Source of the DNA: Adiantum capillus-veneris
Lineage: Eukaryota > Streptophyta > Polypodiopsida > Polypodiales > Pteridaceae
Direction of reading: 5' to 3'
NCBI GenBank assembly: GCA_014529385.2
Contig: CM043963.1
Span: 65,337,395 to 65,401,394, forward strand
Length of the DNA stretch: 64,000 nucleotides
The position numbers were made by a program, and so were the translations under genes. Below the pieces are notes generated by a model that had not been told where the DNA came from, searched no databases, and worked only from the letters and a program-made list of their open reading frames with translations. Position 1 is the stretch's first letter. The number at the start of each line of letters is the position of its first letter. Shown here piece after piece: positions 11,220 to 22,480 of the stretch.

Positions 11220-12050
11220 TCAAGTGGGACGTTTCTTACAAGGCTTCTGTTTTTTAGCACTAGCTATGGTCGCTAAAGAAGCTTTAGGGACCCACTTGTA
11301 TGTTTTCTTCGTTATATTAGGATGATTCTTGTAAGAAGTTATATGCATTGCTTGTAACATATTTAAGGGTACGAGTGGTGGCATTTCATCCCCCTCAGGT
11401 GTTACCCAAGTCGTCCCCCTGTTTCCCCAAGTGTCTATGGTTGCTGCTAGGTGGACCCAATCCACATTGTCTGACTCAGTCATCCCAGGTAGTACATCCA
11501 TATAAGGAGAATCTTCCCCAACATCAGTGTCCGCTTTACACGTGTAACAATACTGCAATGGGTCCGAGTGAACTGTGGTGTCAGATCTATGATCAATTAT
11601 AAACATGTTTCCTAGGGGATGTGCTGGACCAGTCACAAGATCCACTCGAATGACAGAATCTTGGAACTGCAAGTAGACATGGTTTTTAGACCAGTCATGC
11701 ACCATTTTTGCTTCCCTCATGAAAGGAAGTCCTAAGATCATCTCCGATGCCATAGTGTGTTTAGAGAAATCCATAAAAATAAAGGAAATCCTTATTTTAT
11801 GTCCAAAGACCTTGATCTTGAGATCTTCTAGCATCCCAATAGGTTTAACAATAGACCCATTGTCCATCTTCACTACTATGGTTGTGGTCGCAAGGTGAGG
11901 TCTTCCCATAGTTTCCCAGCAATTTTTAGTCACAATGCTAACCCCAGTGCCACCATCAAGGATTCCCTTCACAGTTAATCCCTTAGTAAGTGATTGGTAT
12001 GGTCGCATTGGATTCATCACCCTCAAAGTATTGTCCCAACTTGTTAACAT
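11220..12050 (-). pseudogene. Retropepsin-like aspartic protease domain of the Ty3-like element
   Basis: A 276-codon minus-strand frame. Near residue 32 it has GILDGGTGVSIV, matching the active-site loop of clan AA retropepsins (usually DTG or DSG; here DGG at 11949-11957). About 75 residues later comes MILGLPFMRE, matching the conserved ILG.P.. stretch. Plant Ty3 proteases often vary at the second active-site position, so DGG alone does not prove inactivity. The C-terminal half is unrecognised and ends in a basic Lys-rich tail. It lies downstream of the gag region, which is cut off by the nested copia insertion, so the element could not now make a joined polyprotein. Confidence 0.75.
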
Positions 12051-12152
12051 GTATTTCTATAACAAGGTTCTCATCTAGATTGGGTTGTGGATCTATGTAT
12101 TCCTCCTCTATTGGTGTGGTAGCCCAAACTTCAGTTCTCCATTGAGGAAGGC

Positions 12153-12458
12153 TCAAAGAGTTGAGACTAGCTCAGTGTCTTTATATAGTTTGGACATGAT
12201 GGTGGTTCTAACTTCTGAAGACATGAAATCCATCAATTTGGCAATGTTTAACGGCACCTTTTGGCCTTGAGTCCCTTGACATGGGGAAGATGGGATCTCC
12301 ACTTCTTCGATAGGATCAAGTAGTCCCTCTGTAAACATTCTTTCCATCAAGAAGTGAGTACGCCCACTTTCCCATGACTTTAAGTCACTTTCTTCTTGGA
12401 TGACACTAGGTATGTCCAAGGGTCTATGGACTTGGTGAGGTTGTTGTTGCGTACGGAA
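12153..12458 (-). pseudogene. Gag-protease linker of the Ty3-like element, cut by the copia insertion
   Basis: A minus-strand open frame continuing towards the protease, with acidic/hydrophobic content such as EEVEIPSSP and IAKLMDFMSSEVRTTIMSKL. Its upstream sequence resumes at 17621 on the other side of the copia element; the CGGAA target duplication marks the break at 12454-12458 and 17616-17620. No catalytic motif is visible. Confidence 0.6.
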
Positions 12459-12781
12459 TGTTGAGATGTCGAGCTCTACACCTTGAGCTCGCATCCACTA
12501 CGGGTCTTGGCCGCTTACGGCATTTACTCACTGGCACGTTAGGTGACCTACACGGAGGATCTCTGCGAGTGATTCTATAGCTGGACTACACTTATAGTAC
12601 CAGCCTAGTACGCTTCTAGCGAGTTCACACTTAGTGACCGCATGTACATATGTGCTACTTTTCAGCTTTAGCACTTAGTCATTTTTGTACTCTCTTTTCT
12701 GTGAAGAAGAAGAAGAAGCTTTCCATCTCTGTGTGCTTTGTGCTTGTCTTGTGTAGCTCTCTTGCATCCTCATTCTTTACA
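12459..12781 (+). repeat. 5' LTR of nested copia element
   Basis: Starts TGTTGAGATGTCG and ends ATTCTTTACA. It has a pyrimidine/GAA-rich 3' half with a GAAGAAGAAGAAGC run. Confidence 0.95.
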
Positions 12782-12793
12782 TGGTATCAGAGC
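12782..12793 (+). promoter_or_regulatory. Primer-binding site (initiator Met tRNA)
   Basis: TGGTATCAGAGC directly follows the 5' LTR. It is the standard plant copia primer site complementary to the 3' end of initiator Met tRNA. Confidence 0.95.
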
Positions 12794-13023
12794 CTGGTGC
12801 AGGCAAGAGAGGCTAAGAGAGCAAGAGCATCACAATCCCTTCGTTCGCAATCCACGACCAGTTTCTGAACAGGTCTCCAAAGTGCAGTATACAGAGATTT
12901 AATGTACAAGTACAGTGGTTGTATGTACGTTGAGTGTAGAAAGCGTTACAGGTACCACGATAGCAGGTTCAACAGATTTGCAGGTTTTTGCAGATTGCAG
13001 CTATTTTGTCTTAGTGCTTCAAG

Positions 13024-14280
13024 ATGTCTGACGGTTTCAGTCAGATTGTTACTGAGAAGCTTGAGAAAAATAACTACCCTGCATGGAAGTTCAGAATAAC
13101 AAATTTCCTAAAAGGAAAAGGTTATTGGGACTATGTAGAAGGAGACAATGAAAAGGAACCAGAGATTCCCGAGGCAAATGCTACAGCAGAACAAAGGAAA
13201 GCTTTGAGGGACTGGCAACAAGGCCAGAGCAAAGTGATGTATTGGCTTTCTATGAGCATCACAGATGGCATGATGGGCTATCTACAGGATGCTGAAACCC
13301 CCGCCATTGCATGGAGAAACTTAGGCAGAGTGTTCGAGGTGAACACCAAGGCTAGGAAGCTTCAACTAAAGTCGGAGCTAAATCAGGTTAAGAGGAACAA
13401 CCTCTCAATCAATGATTATGCCTTGAAGATCAAGAGTATCATTGAGGCTCTTGGATCTATTAAAGTCTCAGTGGAAGACGATGACATTGTCCGTGCATGC
13501 TTGGATGGTCTAGGAGATGAGTATGTACATTTTAGGTCTTCCATGAATACAAGAGACGACATCCCCGTGTTCCAAGATTTGATTTCTATGCTTATTCTTG
13601 AGGAGAAGAACCTTGACACATCTTCTTCTCATGGCAGAAATAATTCTGAACAGGCCTTCTATTCTAACTCCAACAGAGGTAGAGGTAGAGGTCGTGGTCG
13701 AGGCCCAAGGGGTTGCAGGGGCCAATTTCTGGAAGGTCAATCAAATCAAAACAATACAGGTGGCAGGGGAAACCAGTCTCAAGGTAGGGGGAGTCAAAGA
13801 GGTCGTGGTGCAGGATCAAGCAGGCAGCAACATACTCCAGATAGCAGAGAATGTTGGACTTGTGGTGAAAGAGGTCACATGTCACGTGACTGTCCAAAGG
13901 GAAAAGCAAGTGGAAAGAGAGAACAGGGCAACTATGCATCTACTAGGAGAGATGCAGATGACAGCAAAAACGAGCATATGTTTGTTATGCAGCATGTAAT
14001 GAATACAATGACTGCAGAGAATTCCACCCAAGATGATGTTTCGTATGTGGATTCAGGTGCCTCTAATCACATGACGTCTCGTGGAGAGTGGTTTAGAGAT
14101 ATGCGCAAACCAGATGTGTCTGGCTATGTGCAGACAGGAGATGACACAGCTCACCCCATTGCTCATGTAGGGGACATACCTCTAAATACGAAGAGTGGGA
14201 AATCAAAGTACTTAGCAGATGTACTTCATGTCCCAAACATTACAAAGAATCTTGTTTCTGTTGGACAAATGGTTGAGTAG
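13024..14280 (+). pseudogene. Copia gag-protease, stopped by an in-frame TAG
   Basis: Encodes the nucleocapsid/capsid precursor and the start of protease. It begins at ATG 13024 (MSDGFSQIVTEKL), followed by a copia gag core (YPAWKFRITNFL near residue 19, INDYALKIKSIIEALG near 135). A basic Arg/Gly-rich tract lies near residues 218-265, and one CCHC zinc knuckle starts at Cys277 (CWTCGERGHMSRDC). The protease active site is DSG at residues 343-345, in YVDSGASNHM. The frame ends at TAG 14278-14280 after NLVSVGQMVE, inside protease. The same frame continues directly as the next entry, so the TAG is an internal nonsense codon, not the natural end. Read-through or suppression is possible in principle but not shown. 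Confidence 0.9.
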
Positions 14281-14283
14281 GGT

Positions 14284-15226
14284 TTGCAGGTTCGCTTCAA
14301 TCCAAATGGTTGTTATGTAGAAGATTTCCAGAATGGCTGTAAGCTGATCACAGAGGGCAAATGTGTGGGCAGAATGTTTACGCTGAATGTAGACATGCTT
14401 GAGGTAAAAGCTACATTATTTGCACAGGGCACAGGTGTTGTGGCTGATGTTGACATTTGGCACAAACGCATTGGCCATGTCAATGAGCAGAGATTGAGCA
14501 GCATGCAATCAAAAAAGATTGTAAAAGGTTTGCCCAAATTCAAGGTGGATGGTATGCATAAAGTGTGTGCAGCATGCCAGTTCGGAAAACAGTCAAAGGG
14601 CTCATTTCCACATGAGCGCAATGTATGTAAAAATCCACTTGAGGTGGTGCACACAGATGTTTGGGGTCCAACCGATACTACAAGTATACATGGTTGCAGG
14701 TATTATGTCTCTTTCATTGATGACCATACAAGGAAATTATGGGTCTACTTCATGCGTAACAACAGTGAAGTGTTTGGTCACTTTCAAGACAGATGGAGGG
14801 GGAGAGTACTTCTCCAATGATTTTTCAGATTTTCTGCGAATGCATGGTATACGCAGGCAGTTTACATGCAGATATACTCCACAACAGAATGGGGTTGCAG
14901 AAAGGAAAAACAGGCACATTGCAGAGGTTGCACGTGCATTGATGAATGAGAAGAACATGCCTCATCATTTCTGGGCTGAAGCCGTAAATACAGCTGTGTA
15001 CATTATGAACAGGACACCTACAGCTGCGGTGCATGATGTAACACCTGAGGAAAAGTTTACAGGTACAAAGCCTGATTTGGCACACTTGAAAGTGTTTTGC
15101 TGCATAGCTTACGTGCATGTACCAGATGAGTTGCGTAGGAAATTGGATCCTAAAGCAGAGAAATGTATTCTTGTGGGATATTCCCTTCAACAAAAGGGGT
15201 ACAGGTGCTACAATCCTACTACATGA
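14284..15226 (+). pseudogene. Copia integrase with a frameshifting deletion
   Basis: This continues the gag frame from 14284. The N-terminal zinc-binding region is present (WHKRIGH near 14458, CAACQFGKQ near 14568), then the first catalytic Asp in HTDVWGP (14656). Near 14785 the frame jumps: VFGHFQ is followed by TDGGGEYFSN in another frame. The usual stretch between these motifs is missing, so a small deletion that is not a multiple of three removed it. The second Asp (14792) and the Glu in QNGVAERKN (14900) are present. The second part ends at TGA 15224-15226 after CYNPTT, and the frame then continues in the next entry. Integrase is dead as encoded. Confidence 0.9.
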
Positions 15227-15235
15227 GAATTACGA

Positions 15236-17320
15236 GTGAGCAGAGATGTAGTCTTTGATGAGATGAGCAGCTGGTACAGTAATGCACATGGCACTATTGG
15301 GGCTGATGTAAAAGATGATGTGGTTGTACAAAATGAGAGGCCACGGTCACAGGTTTTGAGTGGACCACAAGAGTCCTCTTCTCGTGGCTCTGTTGAGAAA
15401 CCATGGAATGGTAGACCACGTATACAGGTTACTCCACCAACAGGTACAGGGAATGTATCACGAAAAGGAAAGGAAAAGGTTGATGAACCTCCCTTTATGG
15501 CTGATGCATCATCAGGTTTTTCACATGTAGAAATGGATTCAGATGGTTCTGAACAAAGTCTTGATGAGGAATTTGGAATTCCAACTGTCAGGACACCTGG
15601 TGTAAGGAAAGTACAAGAAGATGCTAGAGGGCAAAGGAGTGACCCAGGACCGTGCAGATCTAATAGAGTCAGAAATCCACTTCAGAAATTGACTTATGAC
15701 GGGTATCTAGCGCATCACCAAGCCTACATGGCTAAGGTGATACAGGATGTGGAGCCCACATGTTTTGAGGATGCAGGTGGAAATGTGCATTGGGATGATG
15801 CAATGAATGAAGAGATGGCTGCATTGGAAGCAAACGACACATGGGAGTTCGTGCCATTGCCAAGTGGCAAGACAGCTATTGGCTGTAAATGGGTGTATAA
15901 AACCAAGCATAAGGCTGATGGTAACATTGAGCGTCACAAGGCAAGGCTGGTCGCAAAGGGTTATGCACAGACGTATGGCATAGACTATGAGGAGACCTTT
16001 GCTCCAGTGGCAAAGATGACGACTGTGAGAGCTGTCATAGCAGTGGCTGCATCTAGAGGATGGATTATGCATCAAATGGATGTAAAGAATGCCTTCTTGA
16101 ATGGTGAGTTGCAAGAGGAAGTGTATATGGATCAGCCACCTGGTTATGTCGATCCAGGTTACCCAGATTATGTATGCAGACTTCTCAAAGCTTTATATGG
16201 TTTGAAGCAGGGCTCTAGAGCATGGTATGACAAGATTGCCAAGTATCTTGTTAGTATTGGTTTTAGGAGAGCTCATGCTGATCATTCACTCTATGTACGT
16301 GAGAGTGATGTGGGGATTGTGGTCATTACCATATATGTAGATGACCTTATTATTGTTGGTGACAATGCTATGGAGATTGACCATGTGAAGGGTCTTCTCA
16401 AACAGGAGTTTGAAATGAAAGATTTAGGAGAATTGCGCTACTTTCTTGGCATTGAGGTGATCAGGACTCCAGGGGGTGTATGGCTATCACAGAGACAGTA
16501 TGCTTTGGAGATGTTGTCAAAGTATGGTATGACTGATTGTAAGCCAATTTCTATTCCCTTGGATGTGAATGCAAAGCTGAGTGCAGAGAAGGGTGATGTT
16601 GTTGAGGATGTCAACATGTACAGGAAGATTGTGGGTAGTCTAATCTACTTGACTATCACGAGGCCAGACTTGAGCTACACAGGAGGCTTGGAGAGTCAGT
16701 TCATGCAGCTTCCGAGGAAGCCACATTTCGATGGAGTACGACGCACACTTAGGTATGTGCAAGGTACTCTTGACTACGCATTGTTCTATGCAGCAGATGC
16801 ACCATTATCATTGTATGGGTATACAGATGCAGATTGGGCAGGTAGCATTGTTGATAGGAGATCTACGAGTGGCTTCATGTTCTCTTTTGGGAGTGCTGTT
16901 GTTACTTGGAGCAGCAAAAAGCAGCCTACGGTTGCTTTATCGAGCACAGAGGCCGAGTACAGAGGTGCAGCAGTTGCGGCATGCGAGGTAGCTTGGCTAC
17001 GTACATTACTTGAGGACTTGGGAGTGCAGGTGGACCAGTAGATTTTCATCCATTGTGACAACCTCAGCAGCATGCAGTTGGCTAGGAACCCAGTGTTCCA
17101 TGCCAGGACCAAACACATAGAGGTCCATTACCACTACGTTCGAGAGCGAGTGTTGGCGGGCAACATCGACTTGGTTTACGTCAGCACAGAGGAGCAGATA
17201 GCGGATATCTTTACCAAGGCCCTCGGAGCTGAGAAGCTTCAACGTTTCCGGACTATGCTTGGACTCTGCGACATGCAGAGCTCGAGGGGGAGTGTTGAGA
17301 TGTCGAGCTCTACACCTTGA
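15236..17320 (+). pseudogene. Copia reverse transcriptase and RNase H with an internal stop
   Basis: This is the same frame as the preceding part of integrase. An acidic linker (about 15236-15760) leads into the reverse transcriptase: NDTWEFVPLP, CKWVYKTKHKADG, RHKARLVAKGYAQ, MDVKNAFLNGEL, and the catalytic YVDD at 16334-16345. RNase H follows with TDADWAG, RSTSGFMFSFG and STEAEYRG. TAG at 17039-17041 interrupts RNase H after GVQVDQ. The frame continues in phase with RNPVFHARTKHIEVHYHYVRE and DIFTKAL, and ends inside the 3' LTR. Apart from the nonsense codon the core looks intact, with YVDD and the RNase H Asp/Glu residues in place. Confidence 0.92.
17279..17292 (+). promoter_or_regulatory. 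Polypurine tract of nested copia element
   Basis: AGCTCGAGGGGGAG immediately before the 3' LTR, the plus-strand primer site for reverse transcription. Confidence 0.85.
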
Positions 17321-17615
17321 GCTGGCATCCACTACGAGTCTTGGCCGCTTACGGCATTTACTCACTGGCACGTTAGGTGACCGACACGGAGGATCTCTGC
17401 GAGTGATTCTACAACTGGACTACACTTATAGTGCGAGCCTAGTACGCTTCTAGCGAGTTCACACTTAGTGACCGCATGTACATATGTGCTACTTTTCAGC
17501 TTTAGCACTTAGTCATTTTTGTACTCTCTTTTCTGTGAAGAAGAAGAAGAAGCTTTCCATCTCTATGTGCTTTGTGCTTGTCTTGTGTAGCTCTCTTGCA
17601 TCCTCATTCTTTACA
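17293..17615 (+). repeat. 3' LTR of nested copia element
   Basis: 323 bp, the same length as the 5' LTR and about 97.5% identical by eye. It is followed by the CGGAA target duplicate. Confidence 0.95.
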
Positions 17616-17620
17616 CGGAA

Positions 17621-20600
17621 CACGGTGTCTGTAATCTGGATCTTCCTAGGTGCTGGTTCTAGATCCCTTTGGGTATCTTCTACCAAAATCCTTAATTGCT
17701 TGACTCGCTCAATCTCCTCTGTAGGGTTTGGGTAAGTTCCTATCTTCTTTTTGGATCCTGGCTATTGTGGCTCATAAAGATCTTCCTTGTTGGTTTCTAT
17801 GTTAGTGGTCGTTTTGGTCTCCATGGTTTCACCTGAATCAGAATCTTCTTCAGCGTCGTTCATATATACGCGGTCATTACTAGTCCCTATGTTGGTCTTT
17901 GAACTAGGGTCTGACTTCGCTGCTTTTTGCAATCTCTTTCTTCGTGTTTTCTTCTTTTTCTGAGATTGGGCAATTGATGCCGTGTCTCTTTCCTCAAGAA
18001 TATAATTTTGTTTTTGGAGCATCGATCATGTGAGTACGTTTACTGTTACCACGGGTGTACTTGGTGATGGCTCCTCGATAACTTCAATCAAGTTTAATGG
18101 CGTGATCTTCCGTGCATTTGGATTATTTGGACATTGAGCAATCAAATGATCTATGCCACATCAATTACACATGCGTATCGGCATTGTAGACTTTCTCGCT
18201 TGATTGGTATGCATTAGTGTGGCGTTCTTTTGTAGCCTAATAGGACACTCGGCTACACGATGTGGACCTCCACACTCATAGCATTGAAGAGGTGGTCTCT
18301 TAGCACTGTAATTGATATTTTGGCCTCTTGCCGCAAGAGCAACTACTTGATATACAGGTTTGACTTGTCCCCAATAGTCCTCCATGTAGTATTGTGGACT
18401 TTCTTCAAGCACATCCATCCCATAGGCAATATTAGGATCTATATCTTCCTCACAGCCTTCCAAACAAGAAATAGATGACTCACAACCCACTTGATTCACA
18501 GAAGTGATTCTCGGATGTTGTGGTTGTGGTCCTAGCACTGGAGGTGGTAAGGGTGTTGTTTGAACAACATTTTGGGCCCTAGGGACCATGTGTTGTGTTG
18601 TTTGTTCAAGAGGTGGGGCCGGCATCAATGCAGGTACTCGAGGTGTGTCTGTCCATGCTAAGTTTGGTCTATTGGCCATCGCGCGCTTAAATACTATGCA
18701 ATCCTTAGCTTGATGACCATACCTCCCACAGGCATTGCAGTTCCCATTGAATTTTACTCTAAAAGTAGGGCATTCACTGGTACTATGCGGTCCATAGCAT
18801 ACTGAGCACCATTGTTGCGGAGCACTATTGTCTCTAAGACTCTCTTGAATAGACTTGGTGAGATCTGCTAAAGTCATCTCGGATATCTTTGGCTCCTTAG
18901 CAATAGGCTTTAGGGTCATTGGTTGATGCCCTGATGCTTGCGAGCTAATAGATTTAGTCTCAACAGACACTCTTTCTCCTTGAATCATTAAATTATCCTC
19001 CAATTGGATCGCATTGGTGGTGACTGCTTCCCAAGTGGTGATACCTCTAATGACTAGGCCATTGTAGATATCCTCATGTCGTAATCCCCTAATGAATCTA
19101 TCAAGCAATTGGTTCTTGTTGAAGCGCTCATTTGGATTACAACGAGAATTCAAATGCTTCAAGTGACTTATAAAGTCTCTCACCGACTCTCCTTCCTCTC
19201 GTTGGGCTTTCTGGAGCTGAGAGGCTACACCCCAAAGCACTCCCTCTCATATGTATTCTTTTAAGAACAGTCTCCTAAGAGTAGGGTAACTCGTTTTTTC
19301 TTCCACCCTTAGGGTTCTATACCAATCCCCAGCCTTTCCACTTAAGGTTAGTCTTAAAGCATTGCTCTTATGTAGGTCATTGTGTTCTCCTAGAGAATCG
19401 CATATTTGTTCAAACACTTCGATATGCTTTCTCACATCCCCGTCTCCACTAAATTTTTGTGTGAGCTTGGCTATTTGTACTACCTTACTTCTAGGCTCTC
19501 TATCAGGAGCGTTACGCATATTCTCAGCAATAGATCGACCAATAGCTTGAGCAAATGTTGCCAAGTCACCTAAGTGAGTAGGTACCGTGGGTGAAGGTGC
19601 TCCAGAGACTACATGTGGAGTAGGTATTGGTATTGGGCTTGGCGCATAGGAAGCCCTTGGGTTCCACGTTGGGTACGATGTTGTGCCATGTGGTGGTCCA
19701 TAGTTCATATGGGTGGCCCTAGGCATAACAGACGTCGGATGTGACATGCTAGTGCTAGCCGGTATAGTCCCATGGAAATAAGAACTTGTGTATTGTGGTT
19801 GTGGAGCATAGGTAGTTGAAACAATGGGAGGGATAGGGACTACATGAGTGTGATGACCCATAGTTGCACAATTGGTACACACTTGTAGGTACTGTTGCAG
19901 GCATTGAGCTACCATGTAGTGGTGCTTTACTAACAAGTGAGGTCCATGGCGTGTTTCTCGGTATGCCCATCATTGGGGTAGGCATGGTAGCCGTGGTGTC
20001 ATCAAGGGAAAGATGAGCTAGACTTGGAAAGGTGAAGCTATCACTTGTGGGCTCAGATTGCACTGAGAACCCTGGAGAAACAACATATGGGGGATCCATC
20101 GGACTTACCGAGGGAGTCTCCATTTGCGATAAGGTCGGTTGTTTAGCCTTCCCTGTATCCAAGAATCTCATGAGACCCGTTGAAGGCATGTTGATCCCCT
20201 TGTTTTGTCTCTCTAACTCAATGACCCTATGGATGACCTCACAAACTCGTTGTCGTTGATCCTCCACACTAGTAGCACCCATTGTGGATTGTAGGACATC
20301 TAACCAACCCACATGATAAGTGTGACCTATGTATAGGTCGGTCAGAGTCTCTGTTTGTAATTCGTACTCCCAGTTCTCATTTAAGAACACTCCATCTAGG
20401 ATTGAGGTGCTAGGGGTGTCCTTTGAGCTAGATGCAATGTTGCTTTCTAGGGGTTGACCCTTAGCGGTTGCTAAATCAGGAGCACTTAATTGCTCTCTTA
20501 GCAAGGATATTGACATAGGAGCTTTCTCTTTTAACTCTCTTCGTTGCTCCGCCTTGCGTAAGCTCTTGACTTCCTTTTCCCTCGCTGCAAGGATATATCG

Positions 20601-21115
20601 CTAAACCTCTTGCACTTCGGCAAGGCTTCTACCATCGGGTAATATAACCTCGGAGGGAAATAACTCTGAAGAGTCAAGAGGTGCAGCGAATGAAGTATTC
20701 ACGTGCACATTCTCTAACGGTATAGTGTCTACGTTTGTCACAAATGGAGAATTTACTTCCCCACCCCCCTCAGTTAACTCATTAGCTCCATGTTCGGAGT
20801 GAGTGGCTCTACTAAAGGTTCCTTCAGGCGGCTAAGCACACTCGGCCCGGACCGAGGACCCATGGCATGCATGTCTTGGCTCAAGCTATTGGGATTAGGC
20901 ATTGGGAAACCCTCCATGACGTCATAGTCAGAGGAAGAGTCACTAGCCGCTATGTTCGGGTCTTGGTTTGTACTACCTTGGGTCCCCGTCGAGGGTCCAG
21001 AACCTAAAGTAGGTGGATATTGAGAACTCGTGTAAGTCGAAATTCTCTCTAGTTGCTCCGTCTCTAGCACACGACCAGAGCGCAGATGCACGTGCCTTTG
21101 GCACCCTACAAACAT
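17621..21115 (-). pseudogene. Gag of the Ty3-like element with a zinc-knuckle array
   Basis: A long decayed gag on the minus strand, starting at ATG 21115 (MFVGCQRHVHLRSGR; the LRSGR start is typical of plant Ty3 elements). The frame shifts near 20775 and again near 19900. A TAG lies near 20600, a TGA at 19244-19246 and another TGA near 18159. The capsid core is recognisable (FSGDGDVRKHIEVFEQIC, GKAGDWYRTL, EGESVRDFISHLKHL, LLDRFIRGLRH). Four zinc knuckles follow: CSVCYGPHSTSEC (about 18770-18810), CNACGRYGHQAKDC (about 18700-18740), CYECGGPHRVAEC (about 18248-18286) and a fourth with a stop between its first two Cys (about 18133-18171). Three have three residues before His, as in Athila-type gag. 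A Lys/Arg-rich part (about 17762-18022) ends at the copia insertion. Confidence 0.8.
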
Positions 21116-21851
21116 CGACGAATAACCTCGAAGGTTAACGCTTACCTTTTTTAAGCGTCCGTTTTCACTCGTGTTTTTTACGTTTTTAATGTTTGATTTT
21201 TTTGATTAAAGTGTGTGATAGCTCGAAACGAGCGTATCACTTAGAGGGTCGTTGTGTGCTTTACAACACAATTTTTGAGCATCTAACGTTCCGTTGGTCC
21301 TCAAAAATCGATTTTTAGCTACGTGTAAGCTAAAATTCGTTTTTTTAAAAGGCGACTGAGGCCTAGGCCTGAGCGTGAGCTTGGTCTTAGGTCTGGGAGA
21401 TATTCCCGATCCCGGTCCTACCTTTTTTTTTTTTTAATAATTTAAATTTTTTAATTTTTTTAAAGGATAAGGTCGCCGCGGCCTGCGCGAGAGCACACAC
21501 ACACTCTATCTACCTACTTCTAACTAATACACCTACTCTTACACACTAACACACTCTATTAACTCTCACTAATCTACTTCCTAGTTACTGTACACACAGA
21601 AAACTAACTACCTTAATACACAGAGAATAAACACAGTACCTTTGAAATCTCCATTAACAAAGAAAACTAACAACCTTAATACACAGAGAATAAACACAGT
21701 ACCTTTGAAAACTCCATCAACAAAAAAAACACACAGTATAACACCAAATCCCTCTTCTCAACACACACACACTCCTTCCCTACCTTTCCTATAATTGAAA
21801 TTGCACCACGGAGAAGCACACAGTGTCACTCGAGCTTAATGCACGGCATTT
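21116..21851 (-). other. Untranslated leader of the Ty3-like element
   Basis: Between primer site and gag start. It contains poly-A/T runs, CA-rich sequence and a direct duplication with a 63-bp period (about 21598-21723) with the shared block TTAATACACAGAGAATAAAC. No open frame of note. Confidence 0.7.
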
Positions 21852-21867
21852 CCCGACAACGGCGCCA
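21852..21867 (-). promoter_or_regulatory. Primer-binding site (tRNA-Asp type)
   Basis: Minus-strand TGGCGCCGTTGTCGGG, a few bases inside the 5' LTR. It matches the 3' end of plant tRNA-Asp(GTC) except for one base. This primer type is known for Athila/Tat elements. Confidence 0.85.
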
Positions 21868-21872
21868 AAAAT

Positions 21873-22108
21873 ATGCGCTTATGTCGCACGTGTCAATGCA
21901 AGGAACTTGCCAATACACCGTGTGCGAGCCACAAATGGCTCCAAGCACACAACAAAGCCTAAACTAGTAAGCTCAAAGAAGGCGATGGTGTGTCACTCAC
22001 CGCTCTACGCTTGCTTCGTGGAGGATTCCTCGCCGCGAAGAAGAAGGAGACACTGCTACGCTGCGCTCAACCGCCTCACCGCCGCCGTGCTGCCGTAATG
22101 CTCGATTG

Positions 22109-22148
<40 letters not shown>

Positions 22149-22480
22149 CACACACACACACACACACACAAGGAGGTGAAGAAGAAGAAGATGGAGATGG
22201 AGATGGAGCAAGAGCGCTCTTCTATTGCACAAATGAGAGAATCAATGAATTTTAGGATTAGTTGACTTTTATATGAGCTCGCCCCATTCACACTTGAGCG
22301 CCCATGCTTAGCCAACTAATCCCTTGAATGTTCCAGTTAGAGTGCGCCTCTCACCGACGATCACTCTTATCCTTTTCCTATTGGACCGACAAGCTCGATA
22401 CTTGACTCTACCAAATAAATAATACAATGTCCGCCGTAGGTTATAACGTTCGTCGTAGGTGATAGGGTGTACGTGAGCCA
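21873..22480 (-). repeat. 5' LTR of the gag-protease element
   Basis: 608 bp with TG...CA ends on the plus strand and a compound (CT)n(CA)n tract at 22110-22170. On the minus strand it starts TGGCTCACG, directly joined to the LRR gene sequence. Confidence 0.85.

Larger units (their letters stand above)
12459..17615 (+). mobile_element. Complete-length Ty1/copia element nested in the Ty3-like element
   Basis: 5157 bp with LTRs of 323 bp (12459-12781 and 17293-17615), a 5-bp target duplication CGGAA at 12454-12458 and 17616-17620, an initiator-Met primer-binding site, a polypurine tract, and domains in copia order (gag, protease, integrase, reverse transcriptase, RNase H). By eye the LTRs differ at about 8 of 323 positions (about 2.5%) with no length change. 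The single coding frame now has three in-frame stops and one frameshifting deletion, so this copy is not autonomous. Confidence 0.95.
8495..22480 (-). mobile_element. Ty3/gypsy-type LTR element with gag and protease only, carrying a nested copia element
   Basis: LTRs at 8495-9119 and 21873-22480 flank a minus-strand internal region of about 7.6 kb once the nested copia element (12459-17615) is removed. The primer-binding site next to the 5' LTR (minus TGGCGCCGTTGTCGGG) fits the 3' end of plant tRNA-Asp with one mismatch, as in Athila/Tat elements. The coding part has a long gag with several zinc knuckles and a retropepsin-like domain. I find no reverse transcriptase, RNase H or integrase motif in the remaining 1.5 kb before the 3' LTR. 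The flanking 5 bp do not match (CGTTG left, TGAGG right). It is inserted in the LRR gene. Confidence 0.8.

Noticed and set aside
21480-21800. CA-rich, regularly spaced blocks resembling a CRISPR-like or satellite array
   Set aside because: Only two copies of a 63-bp unit plus low-complexity CA sequence. It is the leader of an LTR element in a plant genome.
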